Position numbers and translations under genes: made by a program
The notes under the pieces: model-generated
What the model was told of the DNA's origin: nothing
Seen by the model: the letters and a program-made list of their open reading frames with translations, nothing else
Database searches by the model: none
In this document: piece after piece, positions 22,112-32,592 of the stretch
Numbering within the stretch: the stretch's first letter is position 1
How the letters are laid out: each line of letters begins with the position of its first letter
Source: Neoscytalidium dimidiatum
Lineage: Eukaryota; Ascomycota; Dothideomycetes; Botryosphaeriales; Botryosphaeriaceae
Assembly: GCA_037367355.1 (NCBI GenBank)
Contig: CM074705.1
Location: 1,178,001-1,242,000, forward strand
DNA: 64,000 nucleotides
Direction: 5' to 3'

Positions 22112-23641
22112 ATGCAGTACCGCTTCAACGAATTGGCCCTCCTGGCCCTCGCCGGTTCCGCTCTGGCCCACCAGCCTCACCAGCACAAGCACGCCAAGCT
22201 CCACGAGCGCCGTCTGGCCCAGGCTGAGGCTCCCTACGGCTTTGGCAATGCTACCGTCCAGGCTGCTGGCCCTACTGGCGGTGCTCCCGTTGCCCCTCCC
22301 CAGGACTCCACCTCAACCCTGGTCCTGACCCAAACCGTCCATGCGACTCAGTACTACACCCAGGGCGGCGCCGCTCCCGCTGCCACCCCGCTCCAGGAGG
22401 CTGAGGTCGGCGCCGAGTCTGTCGCTCCCTCGGCTGCGCTGACCACTTCCGCTGAGGTTTGCGACGAGGTTACCGTGACCGTTACCAACGCCCCGGTCAC
22501 GGTTACTGTCACTGCCGCCGCTGGTGGTGAGGCTTCTTCCGCCGCTCCCGCGCCCTCTTCCGCCGCGCCCTCGTCCGCTCCTGCGCCCTCTTCCTTCATC
22601 CTGCCCGGTGGCTCCAGCACCGTCGAGGTCAGCACCGAGGCTGCCGCGCCCGCTCCGACCACGAGCTCTAGCTCCGTCTACGTCGCGCCCTCCAGCACGC
22701 CTGTTGTCGAGTCCTCTGCTGCCGCTGTGCCCGCTTCCTCCAGCTCCAGCTCCAGCTCTGTCTACGTCGCCCCTACCACTGAGGCTTCGTCCGCTCCCGC
22801 CACCACCGAGGCTCCTTCCAGCACCGTTGCCCCCAGCACCTCTTCCACTGCCTCCAGCACCGCTGCTTCCACGTCTGCCGCCCAGACTGGCGTCACTGGT
22901 GTCGTTGACAAGCGTGGTCTTGTCTACAACTCCTTCAGTGCTGTCGAGCAGTTCACCTCTAGCCAGGTTTCCTGGGGCTGGAACTGGGCCCAGACCCCTG
23001 GTGGTAACATGCCTGATGGTATTGAGTTTGTCCCGATCCTCTGGGGTGTCCGTGAGAGTGAGGATCTCGCCAACTGGAAGTCCAACGCTGAGGAGCAGCT
23101 CAGCCTTGGCAGCAAGCATCTCATGGCTTACAACGAGCCTGACGTGAACACCGCCGATGGTGGTTCTGACATTGCTCCCGGTGATGCTGCCGCGAAGTAC
23201 AAGGAGTACCTTAATGTGTTCGCTGACAAGGCGACTCTCATCTCCCCCGGTGTCTGCAACGGCGAGGGCATCCGCGAGTCTACCGGCCGCAACCAGGGTC
23301 TCGACTGGCTTCAGGACTTCTACGACGCTTGCGGTGGCTTCACTGCATCTGGTTGCAAGGTTGACAAGGTTAACATCCACTGGTACTCGTCTTACCAGGG
23401 TGACCTTGACAGCATCATCTCGTACTTCAAGGAGTACGTCGAGAAAGCTCATACCAAGTTCGGCCTTAACCTCTGGATCACCGAATACCAGCTCCAGAAC
23501 GCCGATGACGCCACCCAGCAGGAGTTCATCACTAAGACCTCCGAATGGATGTCGTCGCAGACCTACATCGAGAGGTACTCCTACTTCAAGGCCGAGACCA
23601 TCGTCGCCAGCACCAACCTCATGTCCGCTTACACCTCGTAA
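22112..23641 (+). CDS. GH128 (Asl1-like) beta-1,3-glucanase with Ser/Thr-rich stalk
   Basis: Secreted cell-wall protein of 509 aa in a single exon. Residues 1-19 are a signal peptide ending near SALA. A His-rich segment (HQPHQHKHAKLHE) and a long Ser/Ala/Pro/Thr-rich stalk follow, with TVTVTNAPVTVTVT near 130. The C-terminal domain (about 269-509) is the Asl1-like glycosyl hydrolase fold: WGWNWAQ, the acid/base Glu342 in YNEPDV and the likely nucleophile Glu458 in WITEYQ. A Lys267-Arg268 pair (DKR) sits precisely between stalk and domain, as expected of a Kex2 cleavage site. Codon usage is strongly C-ending, suggesting high expression. This bias also creates long antisense open frames that are artefacts. 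Family is firm; wall remodelling is inferred from the family. Confidence 0.93.
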   Translation: MQYRFNELALLALAGSALAHQPHQHKHAKLHERRLAQAEAPYGFGNATVQAAGPTGGAPVAPPQDSTSTLVLTQTVHATQYYTQGGAAPAATPLQEAEVGAESVAPSAALTTSAEVCDEVTVTVTNAPVTVTVTAAAGGEASSAAPAPSSAAPSSAPAPSSFILPGGSSTVEVSTEAAAPAPTTSSSSVYVAPSSTPVVESSAAAVPASSSSSSSSVYVAPTTEASSAPATTEAPSSTVAPSTSSTASSTAASTSAAQTGVTGVVDKRGLVYNSFSAVEQFTSSQVSWGWNWAQTPGGNMPDGIEFVPILWGVRESEDLANWKSNAEEQLSLGSKHLMAYNEPDVNTADGGSDIAPGDAAAKYKEYLNVFADKATLISPGVCNGEGIRESTGRNQGLDWLQDFYDACGGFTASGCKVDKVNIHWYSSYQGDLDSIISYFKEYVEKAHTKFGLNLWITEYQLQNADDATQQEFITKTSEWMSSQTYIERYSYFKAETIVASTNLMSAYTS

Positions 23642-26372
23642 GCGGTTTTTGGATAGTCGATGGTTTTCTTTTTAGCTGCATGGGGAAGTGTGTCAAGCAT
23701 TTAGCACTGCCCGGGATTTGGGAATCTTAACGGCGTGGGGTATACAAAGAGATCGGTGGATGCTCTTCGGATGTGTGTTGTTATTCGGGCAACCTTGTCA
23801 AAGGTCCACATACAAAGTTTCATTTCTCCTGTGTCGATAATTTTTGATAACCAACCTTATCTCTCTACTTCTCTGTTCCACTTCTAGAAATCTTTTGAGG
23901 AGAAGGGAAAAACTATCTATAACGAGCTACGACATTGCATCGAAGCAGCAGATTTTAGTCTATTTTTGAATCAATATGTTCAGCACCAACGTGATCAAGC
24001 TTTCTGCTGCCGCGCGCTTGACGAAACCTTACCAATCGATAGTGTAAGGCACTAGTCTTGTCACCTTTGGTGACGATCGCCGCAGACAGGAAATTAGACA
24101 TACGCAGTATAGGTTACATTAATTAGTGCCATAGATTGCGGCAGGTTTTAGTCCCTGTCCGTGGGCTGACGGCGAGCCAGGGAAGGGCCGTCGGAATCGA
24201 GGTATAAGACGAGCGCACAGTTAAGATACAGGGATTCGAAGAATTGGGAATGACGGCCCTCTCGGCGGCGGCCCGTTGGGTAGGGGTGGTCTCATTGCGA
24301 CAAGCGGTTTTGACGGCGAAATTGGAGGGTGGGTGTCCAGGGGTGGTTCTGGGCGGAAGACATGACGGGGAAACGCGAGTCCAGCCAGCCGCCCACTCAC
24401 CGGCCGGGCACACCAAGCAGGCGGCAAGGCCGCCAGCCACGACCGGCCAAATTGCCTGCCGAGACGGCCGGGTCGTGGGCGCTGGACGGTGCCGCGCCCG
24501 CGGGTGATAGGATAGCTCATCGGGAATGGCCATTGGTCGGCAGTGCGGGATTGGTGCTGTTGGGAGAGATCGTTATCGTCCTGCTCCCGTTGGAGCGGGA
24601 ATGCTTCCTTGCGTCTCTTAGCATATGCCGCGCTCCAGGAACAAGAATCGGCAACAGCCACACACGCATGCAACGGAATGAGGACGCCGGTGCGGCGTCT
24701 TCCTGGGGTGAGTAATGATCCCAACGGCAGGGTGGACGAAAAGAGCTGGAGAGCCGCACCTTTTTCTCTGTCTCTCAAGTGGCAGGGTGAGCTGCGGATG
24801 TTTCATCTATTTAAGTTCTGCCAGGGATGTGGGCTGTAGCCTTCTCCGATGATGAGGATTGATTGCCAGCTGTGAGCTGCGGAGGTTTGTCCGCCAAGTA
24901 CAGCAACGACAGCGGCGCGTGGATCAGGTCTTGATCGAATTGCTAATCGCGCGCACGGCGACCATTTACTGACGGTCTCAGGTCGTGTGCCTGGCGGTTT
25001 TTACCGCGTCGGCTCGAGAGTCAATTAAGGGCTTCTGATGCAATGCTTTTGCTCGTATATCTCAGGTTTCTTGGGGGCTTGGTTCCGCTAAGGAGTCTGA
25101 TAAGCAAGGCTTCTCAGTTGTACGTACTCATGCGTAACCTCGTCTTCAAATCTTCGCTTTGAAAGAAGCCTGGATTGAAAGAGCGAGCTATCCCAATCGG
25201 TGCTCGCCTGACCCGATCATGGCCAAGTGGCTGCGCCGAGTCGCAAATAGTTAAATCGCAACTCGGCGCACAGTCTTGTTCTGCTCAATGTATTCCTGCT
25301 ACACCGTAATTTCTCCTTTAGCCCTTCCAAGGTGATGTCCAATTATGTTCGCCCCAGATTTGCCAAATGGCCGTTGTCCGGGGTTCGCCGACAGCCAAGG
25401 GGAACGTTCTGGATTCATTCGCCAATTCTGACCAGCTCGCGCTCGAAGGTACCAGCAGTGTCCTGAATGAGATCAGTGGTTCATCTGCCAGGAGCAGCTC
25501 GTGTCCCTGACTGGAGATTGTGCACGGAACAGCTAGAGGGACGGGCCGCGTTCGAGGTACATACACGTGCAATATGCGTGCCATTTAACGGACACCGCCT
25601 CGCTTGTGGCAGTGCAACGGCGGTGTGAAGGCAGCGATGATATCTCTGGGCGTCGTGGTATTTGGAAACCGTGCGAACGCGGACTCTGGCGGTGGGGAAG
25701 GGGCAGCAGCATTGGTCACTTCGGGGGAAGCGAGGCCGTAGGGCTGGGCCTGTTTTAGTACTCGTGTGCATGGGATGGAAGTTGGTGGATGTGCAGGTAC
25801 CCACAGTGCGATGGCTGTCGCCGAAGGTCTTCGAGCGGCAAGGGAGCGCCGTAGTGCCGAGGGCGAAGTCGAAGGATAGGCCGGACATCCCTTGCGCACA
25901 CACGAGTGATGTTTACGGAGTATAACCTGCATAACGCATGTTCAGTCAAGAAATACACTGCTTCTGATTGTCGACTGTGATGGACTAGGGTGAGTTCAGG
26001 GCTTTAAAAGGAGAGTTTTTAGGCCTCTCCTTCGGAGTATCGATAACATCTTGCTTGACTTCTTTGACCGGTCGATAGTTTATGTAGGCATATTGGAGTA
26101 TATAGAGCATGACCGGTTTATGGGAAGCAGAGAATATACGTAAAGTAGAATCTGCCCGTGAGCCCTTGAGCATACCGCATCGATCTGTCAACATACACCC
26201 TCAGACCCTTTTGTCACCGTTATTCCCTTTACTGGGTACCCATTCAGCATGTGTTTTTGTAAATGGCGTATCATCACAGAGCTCTGCACCGAGACTGCTC
26301 TTGAGAGAGCTGCCGGAGTCTGGCAGCTGATTCGACTCGATGACATGCCTCTGGCTACCCGCATCGACGCCA
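23642..26372. other. Gene-poor spacer after the GH128 gene
   Basis: Begins with the GH128 3' UTR. No open frame looks like a protein; those at 24123-24533 and 25318-25584 (minus) are unrecognised. It holds a 39 nt hairpin at 25232-25270. A 59-codon frame (26248-26427, plus), noted separately, begins inside this stretch and runs past its end. Confidence 0.5.
25232..25270. repeat. Inverted repeat with perfect 10 bp arms
   Basis: TGCGCCGAGT (25232-25241) and ACTCGGCGCA (25261-25270) flank a 19 nt AT-rich centre. It could be a palindromic binding site containing CCG/CGG half-sites or a transcript hairpin. No gene lies close by. Confidence 0.85.
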
Positions 26373-26427
26373 TCAAAGGACTAAACCGTCAGCTTGACGC
26401 CCTGACCTTCTTCCACTACGCATAGGC
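26248..26427 (+). other. Unassigned 59-codon open frame overlapping the FNT relic
   Basis: A plus-strand frame from ATG 26248 to a TAG near 26425 encodes a protein-like but unrecognised peptide (internal WQLIRLDDMPLATR, ending DALTFFHYA). Its last 50 bases overlap the tail of the transporter relic on the opposite strand. It may be the last exon of a decayed gene, or chance. Confidence 0.2.
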
Positions 26428-27573
26428 CCACTGACTACTTCAGCGGTGGAGAGGGAGCCCGTGTCGAATTGGACGTTCACGTCGACCTCCCCTGTCAAGT
26501 TGAGATACCAGTAAGCAGTGCCGACGAAGACGCCGCCCCGGACGATGTTTCCAAGGGCCTATAACAACAAATTGGCTTAGCCTGGGTAAATAAGGGTGAG
26601 TGTTATGTGAAAAGGCGTACCATGGGAAGCATGATCTTCCAGATGTAATATTCAGCTCCAAGAGGTGCGCCACACCATATGGCCCTGCGCACCACTCAGA
26701 AAAACGTACCGTAGTGTGGTAACCACAAGACTTATAATGGAACGAAGAACATGTTCGCCACAACGTGGCCCAGAGCTGAAGCAACAAAAATTGCAGGGGC
26801 CACCACATGGCAATTATCTTTGAGTTTATTTCTCGACTGGAAATCGAGATGAAGACCGCGAAGCATACTAGCCTAGAATGGCGCTATGATTAAACTTCTA
26901 AACAGAGTATTGAGCTTACCAATTGGCGCCTACGGCACGTTGGAAGATCTGATGCCAATAGAGATTCTGTGCCTTTTGTACCACTAACGCGATAGCAGCA
27001 TCCGGATATGCTGGTGCTACTTCAAAGACACCACCGTAACCCGTGATGACAACCATGAAGAAAAGCATACCGGCGAGAATACCAAGATAGGAGACGGTCC
27101 GCGATACCGTAACATCGACAAGTGACACACGTTTGTGGAGGAACGCAATAGCTATAAACTGCATTATCGCTGGTGTAAGCTTACCGTTGCTCTAACATAT
27201 GGTCAGTTTCTTTAAGTAGCCTCGACATGAATTTGGTGCAGAGTTCCTACCATGACATTGTTAGTGAATGGATCCGCACCGCTGAGAACAATCGTCACCA
27301 AGCCAAGCGGGAACATGAATGCCCCAAGAGTCCTAAGAAGGCCAGGCGCATTTTGTTGGTGCCAGGGCGAAGCATTGGTGCTTACAAGGACCGCACACCT
27401 TTCTTCTGTTACTCAAGACACACAAAGTCGCAGAGGTGATGGGAATGCCCAAATTCAAGCAAAGGTCCAGTCATTAGAGAATTCACGAACAGCTTGTCCA
27501 ACCGCATGTAGGCCTTCTTGCAACCAGGGCGAGACACAAGCTCGATAGTCTGCTGTGGGGTGAAAGCGTCCAT
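26373..27573 (-). pseudogene. Decayed formate/nitrite transporter (FNT/NitA-like)
   Basis: Fragments in several frames read as a fungal FNT-family channel, which moves nitrite or formate across the plasma membrane. From the ATG at 27573: MDAFTPQQTIELVSR and KAYMRLDKLFVNSLMTGPLL. Then, after a break near 27400, NAPGLLRTLGAFMFPLGLVT and LSGADPFTNN. After an intron: KRVSLVDVTVSRTVSYLG and the NW exon end. Then FVASALGHVVANMFFVPL, GAPLGAEYYIWKIMLPM and LGNIVRGGVFVGTAYWYL. Damage: a 1-base frameshift near 26796 between MWWP and AIFVASAL; a donor apparently changed from GTAAGT to ATAAGT at 26735, which leaves an in-frame TAA; and no good splice solution near 27400. Several other intron borders still look intact, so decay is recent. 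A functional gene with unusual introns is the less likely alternative. Confidence 0.8.
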
Positions 27574-29341
27574 AGTAGAGTGGGTTCACAAGTAAAGTTT
27601 CGGTGGAGCTTAAAGAAAGCGAGGAAGATGCTGGCGTTAACAATTCATCCAGTTGGTGCGAGAAAATAAAACGAAACCATGGCGCTACAATGCACGCGGA
27701 CTTAAGCAGGCCGCCATGGCAACGAGCTCACTTCGTCATACTGTGCCGCAGCTACAGCACCTTGATTGTGAGCAAAGACAAGGATGGTATAAAGGCTGGA
27801 GCCAGATAAAGTCTCCAGTAGCGTCAGAGCGCCATCCGGCGTTGGAGCATTTGGAGAATTTTTGCGGATCGAAGACGCCTATTTGGGGCCGCGGGGAATA
27901 TACGCGGCGGGCTGACGTCAACGAGTATTGTGAAGAAGCTTTTGTTTGGTCGCCGTCAGGGAAGCCAGGGCACTGCCTTACACGCTAAAATGTGAGCCGC
28001 AGAAGTCCTATCTTTGATCGGCACCGTGCAAAGTACTGCTTTGTTCGATTCATCTAACAACTGTATCGGCTCACGACAGCTCTACAGAGCGATCTGCTGT
28101 CAGATTGTAAGAAGCGATCAGCCGTCCGAGTGGGGTTAAAGGTGGCACAGCGTCTCGTCCGCGGATGCTCAAGTGGGTTGCAGGTGTTAATGAGTGCTGA
28201 CTATGACGTCTTCAGAAACAGGCCAAGATGTGTCTAGAGCAAGATAAACACTAGGCTTCAAGAGCTCTTCTAGTGCGATATAAAGAGGTCCTGGCATCGC
28301 GAAGTAGTAAATGTTCGGGTGAGCGCTGCGTCTGCTATCACATGTAAATGTGCTTGTAGATGCTCGCTGGTAGGTCATGGAAATGCAGCTGAAGAAGCAT
28401 GGGCTTCGTTGGATAGTCGCTCCATCTATCGATAGTCAGTCGGTATTCTAGGAAGCAAATAAGTTAGTTGTATGGAATGAAGGTCGTGGTGTCCATTGAA
28501 AGTTGATGGTATGTATAGCGCGCAGCGGGTAGGTATTTGGCGGTGGCTGCGGCCCAGACGCGTGGTCGCGCCACGCGTTTATCGTTTTGGATGTGCTCAC
28601 GTGATGCTTTGTCATCTGGGGCTTGCTCTAGGCAGTTTCGGCTCTAACAAAGGCCAACCGACACGGCAGCAGAGGTACGACTCACTCATCTTCAACCACG
28701 CCCCGCCTCCTTTCCTCATACACATCGCCATCCTCGTTCTCTTCCGCTTGCGACTTCATCGCCTCGTCTTCCACTCCAGTCGCATCGCCTGCGACTACCT
28801 CTCCGTCGCTCGCGTGATAGCGGCCGCCGACTCCGACACAGCCTCGGCTCTCCGCTGCGAGTCGCGAACGAAACGCCACTTCACATCGCCAGGCACATCG
28901 CACAGGTGAGGTAACTCGGGACGCTGCGAGGGCTTCCTAGGGAGAAAAGATCATCTGGAGAGCTTGCGCGTGCAGGGTGGATTCTGGGCTTGAAGTTCTG
29001 GTCTTCAGTTCTTACTCCGCAACCGGGCTGACACACGCCCTCAAACTGTGCTCTCCTCACTTTTGTGTACAATCTCTTTACTTCTGCCTTTTTACCAACT
29101 AGCTGTTGCTCTTCTGCTCAGCTCATCACAATTCAAAATACGGATTTGCCTCTGGGAAACCGATAAGAAGCCTTTGCACAGAGTTCACCGTCGCACTCCC
29201 TGCCTTGACACAAGCTTCTGGTTACAAAAGCTCGGTCGTCGACTTGATCATCACTGCGCCACCGTACAGCACCTTCGCGCGAGGGTTCTGGTGCATCTCG
29301 CTCTCAACTTCCATTTTCAGTCCCTCGAGTAGCTCTTCACT
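27574..29341. other. Spacer and 5' region of MPE1
   Basis: About 1.8 kb with no supported gene. The last several hundred bases before 29342 are CT-rich and presumably contain the MPE1 promoter and leader. The frame 28496-28909 (plus) is open but unrecognised. Confidence 0.5.
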
Positions 29342-31421
29342 ATGTCTTCTTCGGTCTTCTTCAAATTTAAGTCGTCGAAAGAGCCCCAGCGCATCACCTT
29401 CGATGGTACCGGCATCTCAGTCTTCGAGCTGAAGCGGGAGATCATCAGCGCTACGGGTCTCGGTGACGGTACCGACTTTGACCTGTCCATCTACACTGAC
29501 GACACCAATGAAGGTCAGTAAACTCTTGCCTGGTGAAAAGGGCCATACTAATAGGTGAAGAATATGACGACGATACCACTATCGTACCCCGATCGACGAC
29601 GGTGCTAGCCCGGCGCCTTCCTGCAGCCCGCCCCGGCCATGGCAGGGCTGCACGTTACGTTTCAGGCAAAGCTCCAGTCACTGCGAAGAACTCGTACCGC
29701 ACAGAATCCTCCACCGCGAAACCGGCCACTCAACCTAAGCCAGCTAGTGACGGTGCGACTTCCATGAGCAATGCCCAGACCGAGGAGGAGAGAATCGCAG
29801 CCATGTTCGCTGCTGGTGCGGAGAATTGGGAGCAACAAAAGGCTAAGATGGCAGAGTAAGTCAACCTCATGAGAAGATAATGGAACAGGATGCTGACAAA
29901 TGCCTCAGCGCAAAGCCGGTCTACCGCCCTGGCCGCAGACCTCACAATATCCCTGAAGGCGAGCCTCCGGACACGTACATCTGCCACCGTTGTCATGTAA
30001 AAGGTAAGTTCCCCCCCCCTTTTCTCTGACCAATTCTGCAGTGCAGTTCTGACATATGTCAAGGTCACTGGATCCAAGCATGCCCTACCAATGACGACCC
30101 GAACTTTGAGAACAAACCCCGCATCAAGCGCACCACGGGTATCCCGCGGTCGATGTTGCAGACTATTGAGAAGCCTGTAGCACTCACCAACGATGGTCTC
30201 ACTGATGACTCCCGGCAGCCATCTGGAGTCATGGTCAATGCTGCGGGCGAGTATGTCATAGCTAAGCCTGATGAGGCTTCCTGGAACAAGTACCAGGCCA
30301 AGGCACAGGCTTCCGCCGCTCAGCAAGAAGTCGCCTCTGCTGGTAGCAAAGAACTTCGCGACCGTGGACTAGAGTGTTCAATTGACAAACGCATGTTCGT
30401 GGATCCAATGAAGACGCCCTGCTGTGGAATGACATACTGCAATGACTGTATCGAGAATGCACTTATCAACAGTGATTTCGTATGTCCAAACTGTTCCAAG
30501 GAAGGTGTGCTTATTGACGACTTGGTGACGGACGAGGAAGCCGTTGCCAAGATAAAGGCTTTCGAGGATGAGAAAGCGGCTGAACGGAAAGCCAAGGAGG
30601 CCTCAAAAAGCCCCAAGCCAGAGAAGGCAACCTTGGCTAATGGAACCGATGAAAGGGATAATAGCGACGATCACAAGTCACCGGAAATCAAAGATGCCAA
30701 GCCGGCCTCACCTTCAGCTCCACAGCCTGGATCTGATGTCCCGGTCTCTGCCCCAACAGGGCCAGCCGCCGCGAATGGTGTCTCGAAGAAGCGCACTGCT
30801 GATGATGAACTTAAGAACGAGCGCATCCCTACTGCTCCAGCCGCCATGCGGAAGCAGCAGGAGCAGCTGAAAGTATCGGCACCTAGCGTCTCTGATCAGG
30901 CGTTCGTAAATCAGATGAACGCACTGACCGGCGGCGGGCCCATGATGAACCAACAGCTTCCTAATGGCAACTTCATGCCCTTCAACGGCATGAATGGTAT
31001 GGGTGGATTTTCGAACCAGAATGGCATGATGGGTATGGGTATGAGCATGGGCCCCATGATGGGTATGCCTGCAGCCATGATGAACCCTATGATGATGCAA
31101 AATGGTGGCTGGGGAAACATGGGGGGCATGGGATATCAGCAGCAGAGTGGCATGTACGGCAACAACTTCAACGGCATGATGAATGGGGGTTATGGTCAGC
31201 AGAACTGGCAGGGAAATCAGGGATGGGGCATGAACAGCATGGGTCAGCAGGGCCAAATGCAGAATGGCAAGAGTGGCGTCTTTCCGAACCAGCAGCGGAC
31301 CGTCTTCAGCGAGCCTTTTCCGAATGAAGAGGATAACGCCTACTTCAGGAAGCCAGTTAACCCGCACCGTCATCAGAACCGCAACCGTAGGAACAGGGCA
31401 CCTGACTACACACAGTTATGA
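29342..31421 (+). CDS. MPE1: MPE1, cleavage/polyadenylation factor subunit (RBBP6-like)
   Basis: Subunit of the nuclear pre-mRNA 3'-end processing factor (CPF). Exons 29342-29513, 29561-29855, 29909-30003 and 30064-31421 give 639 aa. The N-terminal DWNN ubiquitin-like domain starts SSVFFKFKSSKEPQRITFDG. A CCHC zinc knuckle uses Cys181, Cys184, His189 and Cys194 and is split by intron 3. A RING/U-box-like finger begins at Cys292 (CSIDKRMF...CCGMTYC...CPNC). The C-terminal part is very rich in Met, Asn, Gly and Gln (MGMGMSMGPMMGMP). Intron 1 has two in-frame acceptors six bases apart (29554 or 29560); I chose the second because it gives NEEYDDD, matching the family, and leaves room after the TACTAAT branch site. 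Very secure identity. Confidence 0.94.
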
Positions 31422-32592
31422 TCTTGCATACTGTGCACACCCTTTCCTCTGTACTAAGATCTCCCTCGAGAGGGATTCCCTTTCCATCATCATCATAATC
31501 ATCGTGCATGATCGGCATGGCCTTGCCCAGGTCCACGGAGTTTTAATTTTCACGAAAGCGCGGCATTGCAGGGGCGCAGAGGTTGGAAGCTAAGAAAGGT
31601 GCTCGGAAGGCGCTCCACGAGCACGGGATAAATTTGGGTGGCATCTTCGGTTATTGGCGTTTACGGTTGGCTTCGGGGTGATGGGGTTTCTGGTTGGTGG
31701 TCAAATGGGCGGCATGATACCTTGAAGCGTCACGGCCGTTGCAAAGAGAACGGAACGGAAGAAGGGCCAGGTAGACGAGCATGAGCCAAAGTGCTGGCGA
31801 AGTAGATTCTGCAGAGAATCTTACGTGTAAAGCTATAACCTTCCATTTTGTCACGTAGTGCGCAATGTGACTTCAGCGGCCTCGGCGGGGTCTGTGGCGC
31901 TTACCAGGAAAGCGTGGTAACTGTGATGTTGTCTGACTAGAAACATGATCACGCAACTATCAATATTCAGCTCAAATATCTGAAGCCGTCCCCGGGAAGG
32001 CCGTCATACTTCAAGTCTGCATGGAAGAAAGGGCAATGTGGGTCAAGGAGATAATAGAAGCGCTAATTTGTAGAGGAGATGCGAATGTAATACATCCAGA
32101 CAGCTGGATGCTTGATACAAAACGTGAGCGACGAGTCCTTGGAGAAAGCTAGGCCCCCATTTGATCCCACCCAGAGGAAGACGGGCCTGAAGATCAATGT
32201 ACTCCGACCCGTCCTGCGGCCACGACTAAGTCTCCAAGCAGGCGTTGCGCAGGTGGCGCAGGTGCCCGACCGGAGCAGTTGAGGCAGCAAGAAAGGCGGT
32301 GGGGGGGATTCCAGGCGTCGCGGCTCGGCCAAAGAGGATACGTAGGTACGCCGCGCTGTGAACACAAGTCAAATCCTGGCCGCGCTCCATAAGCCAGCCT
32401 CGTCCTTCATTTCTATCGCTTTTCTGAAGCCGTGCCGCCTGCAGCAGCTTTGGAGCACCCGCGCGGGGCACATTCCAGAAGCTGTTCCTCCCTGGACAAA
32501 TATCGGCTCCGTCCAGGATTACGTCGCATCAAGAGCCTCCGGCCACTGATCCTCCTCCACACCACCTCCCACCCTATCGCCCACCCCTCACC
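31422..32592. other. Spacer MPE1 / SEC24
   Basis: A 1.2 kb stretch holding the MPE1 3' UTR and the SEC24 promoter. Nothing else is supported. The 200 bases before 32593 include a CACC-rich leader. Confidence 0.5.

Noticed and set aside
22313..23452. 379-codon open frame antisense to the GH128 gene
   Set aside because: It exists because the sense gene uses C-ending codons almost exclusively; its sequence is low-complexity Gly/Arg/Ser and resembles nothing.
26731..26760. AT-AC or U12-type intron in the FNT relic
   Set aside because: The ATAAGT donor does not match the U12 consensus (ATATCC) and the acceptor is CAG; a mutated GTAAGT in a decaying gene is simpler.
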